DNA of 64,000 nucleotides from Coccinella septempunctata (taxonomy: Eukaryota; Arthropoda; Insecta; Coleoptera; Coccinellidae), in the NCBI RefSeq assembly GCF_907165205.1, contig NC_058191.1, forward strand, positions 10,790,501-10,854,500. Direction: 5' to 3'. Below, one piece after another: positions 1 to 13,600 of the stretch. The notes below the pieces were generated by a model that saw nothing but the letters and a program-made list of their open reading frames with translations, made no database searches and had not been told where the DNA came from. Both the position numbers and the translations under genes were made by a program. Positions within the stretch are counted from its first letter, which is position 1. Every line of letters begins with the position of its first letter.

Positions 1-1686
1 AATGTAAAACATGGTAAGTTTTTGCATATGATTCATAAGGAATTATTTATTTATCACTGGAGAGAAAACCGATGGCCGATTAGTTGAATTAAAGAGGTTT
101 CCGATATAAATTCGAATCAAAATTCGCCATCTATTTAGGAACAACCTGTAACTTTTTTCTCTTGCATATTAGGGTAGTAAAATCTAAAACATGGTTTAAG
201 TAACAGTTCCTGAAAATTTCATCTTTTTGGCGTGAAGGGAAAAGAAATAGCTGAAAATTCAAGACGAAAAACAGTTTTTTGTGAATAACTCAGAAAATAT
301 CCACTTTAGGGCAAGGGTGTGATGCATACACTCACATTATTTTTTAACGTAGATTCAATATGTGCCATAAAAAAATGGGGTTCTAATTTGGAAAAATTGA
401 TTTTTCACGATTTTGTCATCCCTAACTTTGAAAGCGATTTTTTCACCCCCTGTATCATGAATCGCGATTTCGATTTTTAAAGTGGATACATCTTGAAAAA
501 TCCCAAAAATGAAAATTTTCCATCCAAAAACTTCGAATTTATTTTTGTTTCAGCGGAGCTCTATTTTCGATTTTTTTTTTCGAATTTTCCCGCTCAGAGA
601 GAATTTTCCAACCAAAACTGAAAAATGTTACATCAAAATAACTTGAAATTTTCTAAGGAATCTATTTCTGCAATAAAAAAATGGTGTTCTAATTTGAAAA
701 ACGGAAGTTGACGTCATTTCCGGAAAAACCGGAGGTGCTCATGCCTTGAAAATGTTTTAGATTTCATCAGCATCGTGAAATACTTATAAGTGCTGAATTT
801 CATGAAAATACGTTCAGTAGTTTCCCGTATAAATATGGGTGAGGTTCCTCGTGAAAGACCCTGTATAAGTCGTTTAGATTCAGATGAAACATTATATAAA
901 TTATCTTACATTGAATATGTTCGCTACCGTCTGACGTATTGTGGATTTTAGAATATCAGGGTATAATTATTTGAATGAGCGGACCTGAATTCCGCACTTC
1001 CTGAAACCCTGTCTCTTTCTTTCAATCACTTTTGGCATTTTCGTAATAAAAATTGATATTAGTTGTGGCAACGGCGTTATGACATTTCATGAGTGCCAAC
1101 CTTACTCCGTTCTAGTTACAAAAACTTGAGAAAATTATTTCATGGCCAACCGACTGTTGAAATAAATGTGAATGGAGTATAGTATTTATCACTTGCTTTT
1201 GTCCTTTGTTCTACTGGCGTGACAGGCTTTCATACTATCTCATATATCGAATATTCTTAACTTCTCCAAGGCTCTCTTTTCATTATTTTTATTATTGTTG
1301 CTGGGGTCGGTTGAGTTGAGTAGTAGAGGGGCATGGGTGAAAATAAGGCGCACCATTTTCAAATAGGACTCAAGTACCCTATCTGGTTTAAGCCCTCAAG
1401 TTTGTCCAAAGATCCTTTGCATGCCCACGTGGCAGCTGTGGCCGTGGATAGAGTTTTGTCTTCACAACTTGAGATTACATTATTACAAACAAGAACGATT
1501 TAACAGAAGATTCAATTGGTTAATATTCTATATTCTATTACTTGAGTTTTTCTTGATGCATTGACTAGTTGAGTATGCCAACTCATGATGAACTTGACTA
1601 ACTATAAAAGCGATTCGTTTCGAACCGAACATAAGAGAAGTTAATAGTTTTTTTTTAGCGTTTTTAGTAGTGATTTTTCTTCGCAG
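1..1686. other. Intronic sequence upstream of first visible PCM1 exon; diffuse repeat
   Basis: No coding exon was found. Positions 1-870 look like a decayed interspersed repeat: a motif around ATAAAAAAATGG-GTTCTAATTTG occurs twice (about 367 and 674), and the block ends near 865 with a CCTGTATAA motif like the ends of other insect repeats in this window. The rest is AT-rich with nothing recognised. Confidence 0.4.
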
Positions 1687-4600
1687 ATGCAGAAGCAGTT
1701 GGAACTCATCAGAAGCGTTTGCGACTCTATGCTACCTCAGCCTTCATCATCGCCAAGTAACGTACATCAGCTGAGAAACAACCTGACACCTTCTCCGATC
1801 TATTCAGAGTTGAGACCTTTTTCCTCACCTAATCCTCACTCTATGAACGCCCTGAATGTGGTCAACCCACAAGCCGATACCGCTTGGCCATCTGTCGGCG
1901 GTCAACCGAACGTTTCGTTTCCCGACGCGGCCAACTATCAGAGTTGGCTCACCACCAACACTTTGCAGACACAGGCGTTCATGTTGAATTCGCTGAATCA
2001 GTGCTGCCAAATGTTATGGTTGCAGCAGCGGGAACTTGCAAGTTTGAGGGGCATGGTGACAGCGGTATGTTGTGTTTTCTTTGATCTTGTTTGCGAATTA
2101 ATTTTAATATAGGCCTTCGAACTTGGAATGTTAGGTTAATAGATAACCGTTTTCGAGATTTTAAAATGTACGTTTTGGTTACGCAGTTCTGGAGGTTGCA
2201 TATACACAGACTGTAGTTTATACAGTGTGTCAATTTGAAATGGTACCACTCGGCCCCCATGCAAAATCAGAAAAAATGCAAAAAGAGTTAAGCTTTGGTT
2301 CTTAGGAAATCATTTTATACGGTTGATTCCAATCAATTTGTTGCCTCTCTGTTTACGTGATAACAGCAACCCCTTCATCACGTTAACAGGGTTGATTCAA
2401 ATTGATCGGAACCAACATAAAATGTCCCCCTATGAACCAAAGTTTACCTCTTCTTGCATTTTTTCTGATTTCGCATGGGCGGCCAAGATATTAAGGGTGG
2501 TACCTATGCAAATTGACACAGTGTATAAATTTCAGATGTGGATTTTCTTGAACTGATGAGAAATAGTTATTTTTTAATAATGCTTTTTTTCTCAGTTACA
2601 ACAAGAGAGGTTATCAAGCCCACATTATAACAACGAGAGTCAGATGACGTCGTCTTCTAACCCAACTATGAATTGTTCTCAAGTGGAACCGCTTCAACCA
2701 CCAATAATGAACCAAGCTGGTCCTCCAATGAATCCGTGTAGTCCGTCATTAAATCAGTGCAGACCGATGAACCCAAAAATGAACTCTGTTCCCTCAGCCT
2801 GTTCTCTACCGAACATAAATCAATACAATACCCCTCCGGTTACTGTAGTCGACCCTATTTTAGCCAACCAAAACAATTTGCGCCTCATGGACTCCACTTT
2901 GAACAATCTTAATGTGATGAATAACACCGATCACATGAGGAACATCAATTTGGCCACCCTGCAAAGCGCTGGCGACAACATGACTGCTCTGCCTGGCCCC
3001 TTGTGGGCGGGCCATGCTTTAAACAATCAGGTGCCTCCTGGGAATAGGGCCAATAACTATTGGGATAATTTTAGGAGGTAAATAAATCAGCAATGTACTT
3101 AGTTTTGTTCATAGAACCCTTTTCTTTCTTCAGATAGTTCAATTTAATTTATTTCTGTAAACAAGTGGTATTAATAAAAAATTAAGTTCAAACATGTGTT
3201 TTTGACAACCTCAGTTAGAATAGAACATGTTCGAATTTTAGAGGATGTTGAAGAGTTACACTAGGACCAAAAAATGTTTCTTTACTTTTTGACAATTTTT
3301 TGGGTGAAGTAAGTAAAGGTGGAAATATGCTTTTGATCGAGTTTTGAATATTTTTGCGTTTCAGTTCATAGATAGGATACCACTTTCGTGTTTGTTTCAT
3401 TAAACTCATTTTCAGCTACTCCAGACAAAACCTATTCTCGACAAAGAGCAATGATGGGATTCAAAATTCACCGATTATCGATAGAACGAATAATGTAACG
3501 CCTCGAAGTACACCTTTCGAAGCACAAAATTTACCTAAGAGCAACTCCCAGCATTTGACAGGCTCCCCACAAGAAAATGTTCCTCAGAGGTGAGTGTATA
3601 TTGCAGGACAACATTAGTTCGGAATACAGAAGAGTTTCTGAGCAACTCCTTTCATATCAATTGATTTTAGGTCCTGCGTAAGACCTTCTAGGCGATATCC
3701 AAATACCAATATAGCTGTTGTACCTCCCGATGTGTTGAACATCAACCAGAATATCAAAAATGACGGCTTTCCCCTGACTCCGATCCAAAACGAAAGCCGA
3801 AATATCAATGAATCAGAGGGTAGTGCTCCAGGTGTGCCGACTTTCGTTAATAATGCTTCCAGGATGCCAAGAAGGCATTCTAACGTCGTCGCACCATCTG
3901 TCGAGAATTTGCAGAATCCGCGTCGAAGGAATGCCTCTAATGAGTCTGTGAATACTGAAGGTACTTCGCGGTAAGGGAACTTTTTTATTCATAGCTATGC
4001 CTAAAGGATGAATTTTTAAATTTCATTTTAAGTTGACTAGTAGCTACATGCTAGCATTTTCGCACTGAGAGTTAGAAAGTGCATTGACTTAGATCTCGTA
4101 ATCGGCTTGGTGGCTAATACAGAGTCTATCAATTCCCTATGGAGGTGCGAGTTGTGTTGCACAACGAGGTTGAAGAAGACCGAAATCGTAGTCGGCATGT
4201 ACTCTTTCTTGACGAAATGGTATTTCTGTTGATACTCCAAGTGATGGTGGACTTGCAGTATCAACAGAAATACCATTTCGGCAAAAAAGTACTAGACAGA
4301 TTGCTAAAATTATATATTTTGTCTGAGTCAAAGCTCAGTCGGTATTTTCGGGAACGGTTTGACAATATGGCAAAAGAAGCGACATCATTAACATCCTCTC
4401 TATGGTTACTGACTTGTTTCCCGTACTAAAGATGTCTTCCGAAAAATCTGCTGTAGTCGTTCGTAACGGCGCCGGCGCTCGTGATGATGATGAAGTTACG
4501 TCACTACTTCACCACCAGAGCAGTAAAAAAACGTAAACACTGGGTTCACCCCTACTTGACGATAAATTTCCATCGGCGGTTATTTATTGCAGCAAAAGAA

Positions 4601-7600
4601 TTGAGGATGACGGATACCAAATTTACGACATTTTTTCTAATACGCTAATACGTATTTTTTCAATACGCTGATGATGCAGCATTCATAGCCTACAACAAGA
4701 ATCTGAAAGACACTATGAAAAAATAACTTTGAAGCAATAATGTCCTCCACAATAACTAAGTCTGAGTGTGTTGTAGGGTATAGGACAATTGTCCTATACC
4801 CTATAAAATAGTGACATTGATGAAAAAATGGAACCCTGACAAATATAAATAATATTTGGCCACAAAATATCAGACAACTCACCATCAGTCAAAATGCTCC
4901 AACACAATTTGAAAAATACTTACGAATTACAGTGCATAATAAAACCAACTTCAAGATGCATTTTTACAATAAAAAGAAGAAATAATTGACAAATCAAAGC
5001 ACTTTAGATCCCTCACCTGCAGAAACCGAAGCATAAACCACGCTACAGTTTCAAGAATCTACCAAACCACATGCAGACCGATGTTAGAATATGGACATAT
5101 AATATAAAATAACTGTAGAAGACCCACCCTTAATAATATCGAAGTAGGAGAACGCAGTAGCTTTAGAACGCTGGGTAAAATACGCCATCCAACGAATCCA
5201 CTCTATAATCCACCAAATGAACTTCTATACGAAAAAATGAAGATAGAACCGATTCTATGTAGAGTAGATTGCAATAGACGGCCTATCCATCGCCATCCAT
5301 CGCTTTGAATTGTTTTTTTTTTCTATTTCTCAATGACTATAATATACACATCCTTAAAAAAAATTTAATGTCTACGTAAAGTGTATTTAATAGTGGCAGA
5401 CATATACAAGTCGTAAGCCATTTGCTGGAGCAATAAATATATTTTCTTCTTGCTCTTCTTTTTCTCATATTCATATTAGGTTAAGCCATTCATCCCAATC
5501 AGGACACTAACATGCGATTTGGGAAATCCACAACCACACAGAATCTGCAATAAACAAATTCCTACTACCGGCTGTTAGATATAGAATAGAACTGTCTTTT
5601 ATTGTACTCTCCTTTGAATTTTGCCGAAAAATAATGGTCATAAAATCGGTAAACATTCGGAATTCCCCGATTGACCAAAAATCTAACTTAACAGTTTACA
5701 AGAATTTAATTCGCTTTATACCTGGTTATGCATGGTTTGGACAGCACAGTATTCCGATTTTGAGATCTGTGGTTTTATTCTTGTTTTTTTCAACTTATTC
5801 TGAAATTTTAGGTTTAATTATTTAGTATCTCTCGAAAATAATCAACCTTTGTGTACAATTTGCATCGTTTCTTCTTAATATTCGTACAGCCCTAATATGT
5901 TTTGACTTGAATATCGAATTTTTCTTTCAGATCTCGACTATTCGAGGAGCTCAGAGAAAACGTCTACAGAGAAGTTGCTTCTCTTATATCAGCAAATGAA
6001 GCGAGACCTCATTTTCTTATACAATTGTTCAGGGATCTTCAGCTAGTTAGTTCAGATCCTCTAAGGCTAAAGACATTACAATCCATACAAGTATTGATTA
6101 GTCAGTCGTTCAGGAATTCACAAAATTCGGTTCGTATATTTTTTGTGCTATATCGTTTTAATGGCGCGAGAGTTCAAAAAATTTAATCATTGGGTAGGCT
6201 GAATGAATTTCAGACGTTTTGTATTTGAACTTCTAAAATAAAAAGCCACCTGTTGAAATTCCATAACCTACTTGACAAATGTATTTGAACATTTGGCTCC
6301 TTTCCGAGCTCTTTTTCAGAGAAACTAAGAATGGTGAAAACCGTAGCCTCCTAGGATCCTTTGATTATTAAATTATCAGCAAAATTTGGGGTTTTGACGA
6401 TTTCGAAAAGTCCTCAACTTTTTTGTTTTTAAAGTTACAGATCTGAAACTTGATAAATGCTGAATGATTATGAAAACTTGAGGCAAGTGCTTTTTTCGAA
6501 TTAATGTTACTTTCACCTATTCTCTATAACGTAATTGAAACATAAATGGTTCTAAAATTTTCAACAAACTTCTGCTGTGTTCCTAAGCAGTGATAGTACT
6601 TGAATCCTTTTCAGGCCTCGCAAGAACCATCACCAAATCAAGAAGTTCCTCCACTCTCCAACGAATTCTCCATGCAGTCCACAGTTTGGTCACCGATACC
6701 GCCAAACTCTGTTCCAAAGAATGCGACTATATTAGAGGGCCTACTATCAGTAAGTTTTTTGTTGTTGTTGAGAATTTCCAGTCATCGGACGTTCTCTTTT
6801 TCAGAAAAAGGGAGATGTGGCAAAAGTTCAGTATATTTTTCATGAGATAATTCCGTTCCTAAATGACAATGACCATCTTACGATTGACCAACAATTCCTG
6901 GCGATCTTGAAGCAGAAGATTTTGGAAGCAAAATCGTTTAAGAAGGTGGTCAAGGATTCGATATTTCAGAAGCACTTCTCTAATGTTCTAGATCACGTAT
7001 TAGGTTTCTATAATGATAAACTGTGAGTATGTCTTCAATCTTGTAATTGTGTTGTAATTGGGCAATGGTGAAGTTTCCTGAATGAGACATCAAAAGTGGA
7101 AATGGCATTCTCATTAATTTGTGCAACGGTTCGGTAGTATGGAAACATTTTCACAAAATTTCTTCAGAGTTGTGTCAGCACCGCCTTTTTCCTCTCATAA
7201 GTTATCCACACAATCTTATACGACATAAAAAAGCGGTAAATATATATAGTACTCTTTCAACGAAGTATGACACTAAAGTACTTCCAATACTTTTCAAGAA
7301 CTATTCATTGTAGGCCTAAAATTTCTCTTGAGAATAATGTGTGAGCCATTGGTGGTATAATCGATTCTTAGCAGTGTGTAAAAGCCTCCATACCAACAAC
7401 ACCGCTAGAATACGCATAATGGCTCTACAATCGACCATTTCTTAATCAACTCTGGAATAAAACAAGGTTGCGTGTTAGCGCCTTTACGCCAATATTTTCG
7501 TCATAGCTGTTTCGATAACTTCAATATGCAGACGACTGCGCACTTATCGCTAGCAACTCAAAGGATCTACAGATAATGTTGGACACCTTTAAACATATAT

Positions 7601-10600
7601 ACGAAGCTTTAGGCCTTAGACTCGATATTGACAAAACCAGAATCCTGGTAAGCCCGCCAGAAAGCCTTCAAACAGATATCAGCCTGTTGGATGAAACTCT
7701 AGAACAGGTCGAGCAGTTCAAATACTTGGGAAGCTTCATAAATACTAAGGCTAACCTGGACACGGAAATACACAACCGTATCAATTCTGGAAGCTAAGGG
7801 ACAGAGTGTTTCAAAATCACGACCTCAAATCTGAAGACCAGGAGAGCTGTTTACGAAGCAGTGGTTCTCCTAACGCTTCTTTACGTTAGCAAAAGCTGGA
7901 CTCCCTACAGGCGACATATTAAACAGCTTGAATAAACGCAACAACGTAATCTAAGACAAATAATGAGCATCAGTTGGTTCCACAAAGTTTCGTATGCAGA
8001 AGTCTTGCAGTGTGCGAGTTGTATAATAATCGAGACTCAAGTAACGAGAGCCGATTCAGATGAAGTGGATTTTGAGGATGGAAGATACAAGACTCCCCAA
8101 AATAGCTCTGTATGGCGAATTCACAGAGGGAGCCTGGAAACCAGGAGACGAGTATAAGCGGTTCAAGGATACATTACATCAATCCCTAAAATCAGTTAAT
8201 GCCAATCATAACTGGGAACAACTTTCGTTAGACGGGTCACAGTGGAGGTCTTTGGTACACAGTTATGATGGAGACTCGAGAGGGATACAGCGGCGGCCAG
8301 ATCTGGTTGGTGACTATCCATGCCCTGAGTGTGGAAGGATTTGTCGGTCACGGTTGGGTCTCTTCAGTCACAGAAGGGCACACTGTCTCAATTAGCCCTA
8401 AGAAATTACAAGTCTGTTCGCACCTTTAATTTATTTATTTTTTGTCTTTTTGTAGATTCAATCTCGGTAACGGGATACAGCAATGAATGAATGAACGAAT
8501 GTGAATGAATGTATGTGTGGAAGGATCTGTAGGTCACGGTTGGGTCTCTTCAGTCACAGGAGGGCACACAGTCGCAAGTAGCCCTAAGAAATTATGAGTT
8601 TGATCGCACGGATAGTATTGTTTATGAGTTTTTTTGTAGATTTATTCTCGGTAACGGGATACAGCAACGATGATGATGATCACTGCGTCGGACGTTACAG
8701 TGAAAAAAATAACCCTTGAATGTTTAAATACTGTTTAAATGTATGAATTCTTCTAAAAATTCTCAGATTCGGGTGAACCCTTATTAAAATTTATTTTGTT
8801 CGCAGTTTATCGTCCGTCAAGATGTCGCTGCTGCAGAGCGTCCGCGAGCTGTTGGATCGCGAGCTATCCTTCATGAATCTCATACAGAGCAGCGGGGAAT
8901 CGCAGCTCAACGATCTGGTGGCCCCTGTCGTACCGCAGAATCTCAACCTCCACGAAGTGCGGTCGCAGCATCCAGTCAAAGTTGAAACCATCGAAGCGGG
9001 GGCCGCCGTACAAATTCAGAACGGCGATCTGGCGGAAGCGGATCAGAGTCACGTGGAAGACGACGAAATCGAAGAAGAGGGGGCTGTAGGTGGTGTTTTG
9101 GAGCCGCCGACGGAGCAGGCAGGGAATTCGCTCGATTTGGTGAGTCCAATAACGGGGAATTCTCCTCAAATGAGGTTATCACGGCATATGCAAGTTTAAA
9201 CTGAATAATTATGAGTTTCATTAATGAATTTTTCAAATGCACCGCGGAACTAATCAAAATCATTCTTCAAATATGAGGTTTTGAAATTTAAATCGCTTCG
9301 TTTCTAGTTTACGATTTGGCAACAGCGCCTACTAGAAAATAAAAAGCATAATGGCTTGTTTATAAAATAACAACTGTTGATTTACAGCCATCATAAGGCG
9401 CGTACTCAGTGGCGAGCCTCAACAGCAAGCGGCCATAAAAATCCCATAAAATTTTACGACCTTCCTCGTTCGTCGCAGACTTCATAGACAGCCATCTTTG
9501 TCCTTTATTATCAACGCATATTTCAGTCGATGTTGCCAACTTGTGCAATAGAAACGAAACGCTTTAAATTTTAAATACCCATTTTTATTTTTCATTTCTA
9601 AGTACTTAAAATAATTTTTTTTGGGAAACGGTTGAAATGGTTTTTTCAAAATGTGACGTTTCAACGATATTTCATAAAAAATACGTCATTTTAGTCAGAA
9701 GGAGTAATCCCTACTGTAATGGTGAAATAACTCATCCTTGTGAAAATACGAAATATCAATGAAAATGACCTGCCAACTTGACCGAACTAGTTTTTGAGTT
9801 TTTTATTGGAAGAACAATTAGGAATACGACATATATTATATATTCTGAATCAGAAAAAATACGGGACTGGAATATGTTAAAATACCATAGGGTTTATATT
9901 TAATAAAATGAAAATTACCACTATATCACTGAAGTGGCGAACTGAAAAAATCTTTGACTATGTTACTGCATTCCACATAAAAAAGTGTCTATAGAAGGTA
10001 ACATTTGTTTTTTGATATCACTGATACTTTACGAAATAGGGACACCAGTACGAAGAGCCTAAAATGAGTTTTCACTTATAACTTTAAAACAAAAGAAGAT
10101 GGGGGGATGCGGTTTTGGCCATTAACAATCTTTCTAAAATCGAGGTCGGAAACGCGTCATCCATTTATCCCTAACTCTTACGGTTACAGAGCTGTCATTG
10201 AATACCATCGAATTTTGCCCACCCTGTACAGCTCGCTCTCCAGCTCCAGAGTCCCAATCAACTCCAGTATCTGAGAGGGCTTCAAGGACGCTATGTCTCT
10301 CGCCCAAGACTCTCTTCCTTACGCAGGCTTGAAATGGCGAGGCATTCTGTAACCAGGTGAATAGGAGTTTCCTCCTGTTCCCCACAGAATCTACACTCGT
10401 CAGTTTCTGATAACCCCATTTTCATCATATGCTTTCTAAGGCGACAATGCTCTGTAAGGAAGCCGTTGAGGAGGCATAACTTATTCTTACTCAGATCCAA
10501 ATACTTCTTGGATCTTGCAGTCTTAACATTCCAGAAGAATTTTTTGGTTTCTCCCTTCTCCAGAAACTCTTTCCTATAGATGCAGTTTCCAATACCACAG

Positions 10601-13600
10601 AAAGGCTCTGGGCCAGTAAGTGTCGAGTGTGTAGGCTTTCTCGTTTCCTTTGATTCCAGAATGATCTGCAATCCAGACTAAAGAGACCTTGTTGTCTTGC
10701 CTGTTTCATTGAGTTTCTTTGGGCACTCCCATGTCAGCTTTGAGTCGATGACATAGGAGTTCATAGTTTCTTTCCAGGTTTATAACCACGCATTTTTTAA
10801 TTGCAAGAAATTCTGTCTGAAAAACATTTGAGCAGGAGCCTAACGAAGTGTACATTTGGTGCTTGCCCCGTATATTCCATCGCCAGCCTTGTTAACCATC
10901 ATTATACCATTTACTGGTATTAACTTTGAAATTCTGTATTGTGTAGTCCTTTTCCCATTCCTCCCTTTTACAAAGCATCGTGTTAAAGTTCTTCTCAATA
11001 CTTACTCTTTCAATCATAACAGCACTAGGTAGGTTAGCTTATGTTTAGAGAGGACCAGGCGTGATGTAAGCACCATCTCGTGTTTGAAATGTGTTACTAA
11101 GACTTAATTTGAGGGCCATTGGCAGAAACATGAAATTTTGTAAGATAGATCACATGGCCATTTTGATTCTCGTGCTGCTTGTTGTTTATCACGCTGCTTC
11201 TAGTTACTGATTATTAAAAAATTTTGTGTATTTTCTTGGTGAAAACCTCAAAATGTCCTTGGAAAATTTTTGCATGATGAATAACTGTGGATCAAATGAA
11301 ATAGTTATTTGTGCAACTAGTTGAAAAAAGCATTATTTTCCGTAATGAGCTCATTTCTGAGAGAAAAGGAAGTTTGAAGTTTTCCAAAGGACCCAACGGG
11401 TAAATCAATTGGTTCAACAGGCGGTTCTGAACATGGAGTGGAAATTTTTATTACTGTTCATTCATTTCTCATTCAAGGCAGTGAATTGATATGATCAAAT
11501 GGTTTAATGATGATTTTATTTGCTTCAGAACAACAAGGATAGTGTGGAGTCGCCTTCTTCGACGGAAGCTTTTGCTACGTCAACAGAGGTGGGTTTTTAA
11601 GAGAACAACAAACTTTGGACTTGGTAAGACGAGGTCAAACTTAAATCAACTGTTAAATAAATGAATATTTGGTCATTACGTTTCGCCAGATAACAAGGAG
11701 GTGAAAAAACCTGAGGATTTCAGATCAGAACAGCGAGATTTGTAAATCATACGAATCAGAATAAGCCATTATACACGCAAGCAGACTACAATACTTTTCA
11801 TACGACTGCATACAAGGATCAGTGATGATCGAAATTCAAATTTTATTTTCCAAAAATTCATCTCAAAATATCACTGCATAAGTGGATCAGTGATAATCGA
11901 AATTAAACTCTTATGTCCCAACAATTCATTTCAAAATATTACGAGAATTTAGTTTATTATAACTGAAAGAACACAAAATGAAGGTTTTCTCAATTAGTTT
12001 TAGTAAAAGATTGCATAGAAATATTTATAACCTGAACGAGTTCCTAACAGTGTCAATAAATACTGTACTTGCACAATTCAAACTTTTCTTTTTAAATTAC
12101 TATCTGAGTCCTGATATTATAAAGTAAGGTTAGGTATAATCTTCGATCTGGAGTCACACCTCTCCAGATAGTCAGAGTCGAAGCCTTAAATTTCGTTCAC
12201 AGTAGGGCCTTACTGAATATCTGGAAAAAATACAACATCACATTTAAATTGGCAGAAGTATTTAACCCATTCACTTTTATGAAAGCAGTCGATTGGCCTT
12301 GGAAGTTTGACACATTCCACACTGTACACTGAAAATGTGAGGTTATGGCGCTTGTAAAAGCATTTTCGGGTATTAAATCATTGAAAAAGTTGATGAATAC
12401 ATGAAATAATTTTGTTTGCTTATTAGCTAGCATTTATGTAATTATATATTGGATTTAGTTTTTTATTTTATTATTTGTAGAATTATTCCAATTCGATTGG
12501 AATTGAACTTTGTTACTCAATAGTTATAACACAACTGCAACTTTTAATACATTGTGTTGACAATGACACCTGCATACATTCAATGGGAAAAGTCGATAAT
12601 TCTTTTCTTACGATATTTCTTCAAAATCTCAAATTATAAAATAAAAATTTGAAGTATATGTTCATATATCGTGTTACACTTGAAATATGATATGACTCAA
12701 TTGGATAGGTACGCAGGCCTGAAGAGTCTGAATACAAGAAATATAGGTCAGGAAGTAGGAAGTGAGATGTAGGATATCACAAAATGACTATACTTCTTTG
12801 CTTCTTTCTTTGAATCCTCTATTTGATCACAAGCGAAAAGTCGTACCTAAATTGGTACATTTTAGGCAAAATTGTCGTCCTTCAGCCGTTCATTACTACC
12901 TTAGAAATTAGTCCTATTTTGAAGTTGATGGTATGAATCGACGCAGAATTTAACGTTCATTAATTGGTCTCACTCAAAGATTTACACTTATGATGCGTTG
13001 TTTATTGTTTAAGAGTTTTGGTGTTTTTATGCAGAAATACTAAGAACATGTCCATGAGATTGTGCTCTTAGGTATCAGTTCTAAGTACCTATGCATAAAC
13101 TGACCATTATAATAGAAAAACTGGAGAAAATTTTTTGGCTACTGAACGTTTTGCTCATCCCCTAGAGATTACCCATTTTCAAGTATATTTAAAGGTTTTT
13201 GAACGATTTCCACCTTTCCCAGGTCAACCTGAGGTCCTATCCCTGTTTTACTGGATATTCATTAGCATATGTTCAACTTATTTTAAGAGTCGGAAACCTC
13301 GAATTTCGGTTATTTTTATGCTCTAATGGTGATAATGAAGAAACTGGTGTAGGTGGATTCATCTCACAAATGAAAAACTATATCACGGAAATCTTCTATT
13401 CGATAAAATCGTTTGTGAGATATAACTTGAAATCTTTTGAACAGAGTACATTCAGCCAAAGTACCTAATTCGATTTTCATAGATATATCTGTTACGGCTA
13501 AAGATAGGTGTGCATAAACTTAAGATTAGCCGGCTAAACTTGGGTTCATATTCGAGAGCCGGCTAAAGTTCGATAAAATGTTTATTTGCGTCAGGAGATT

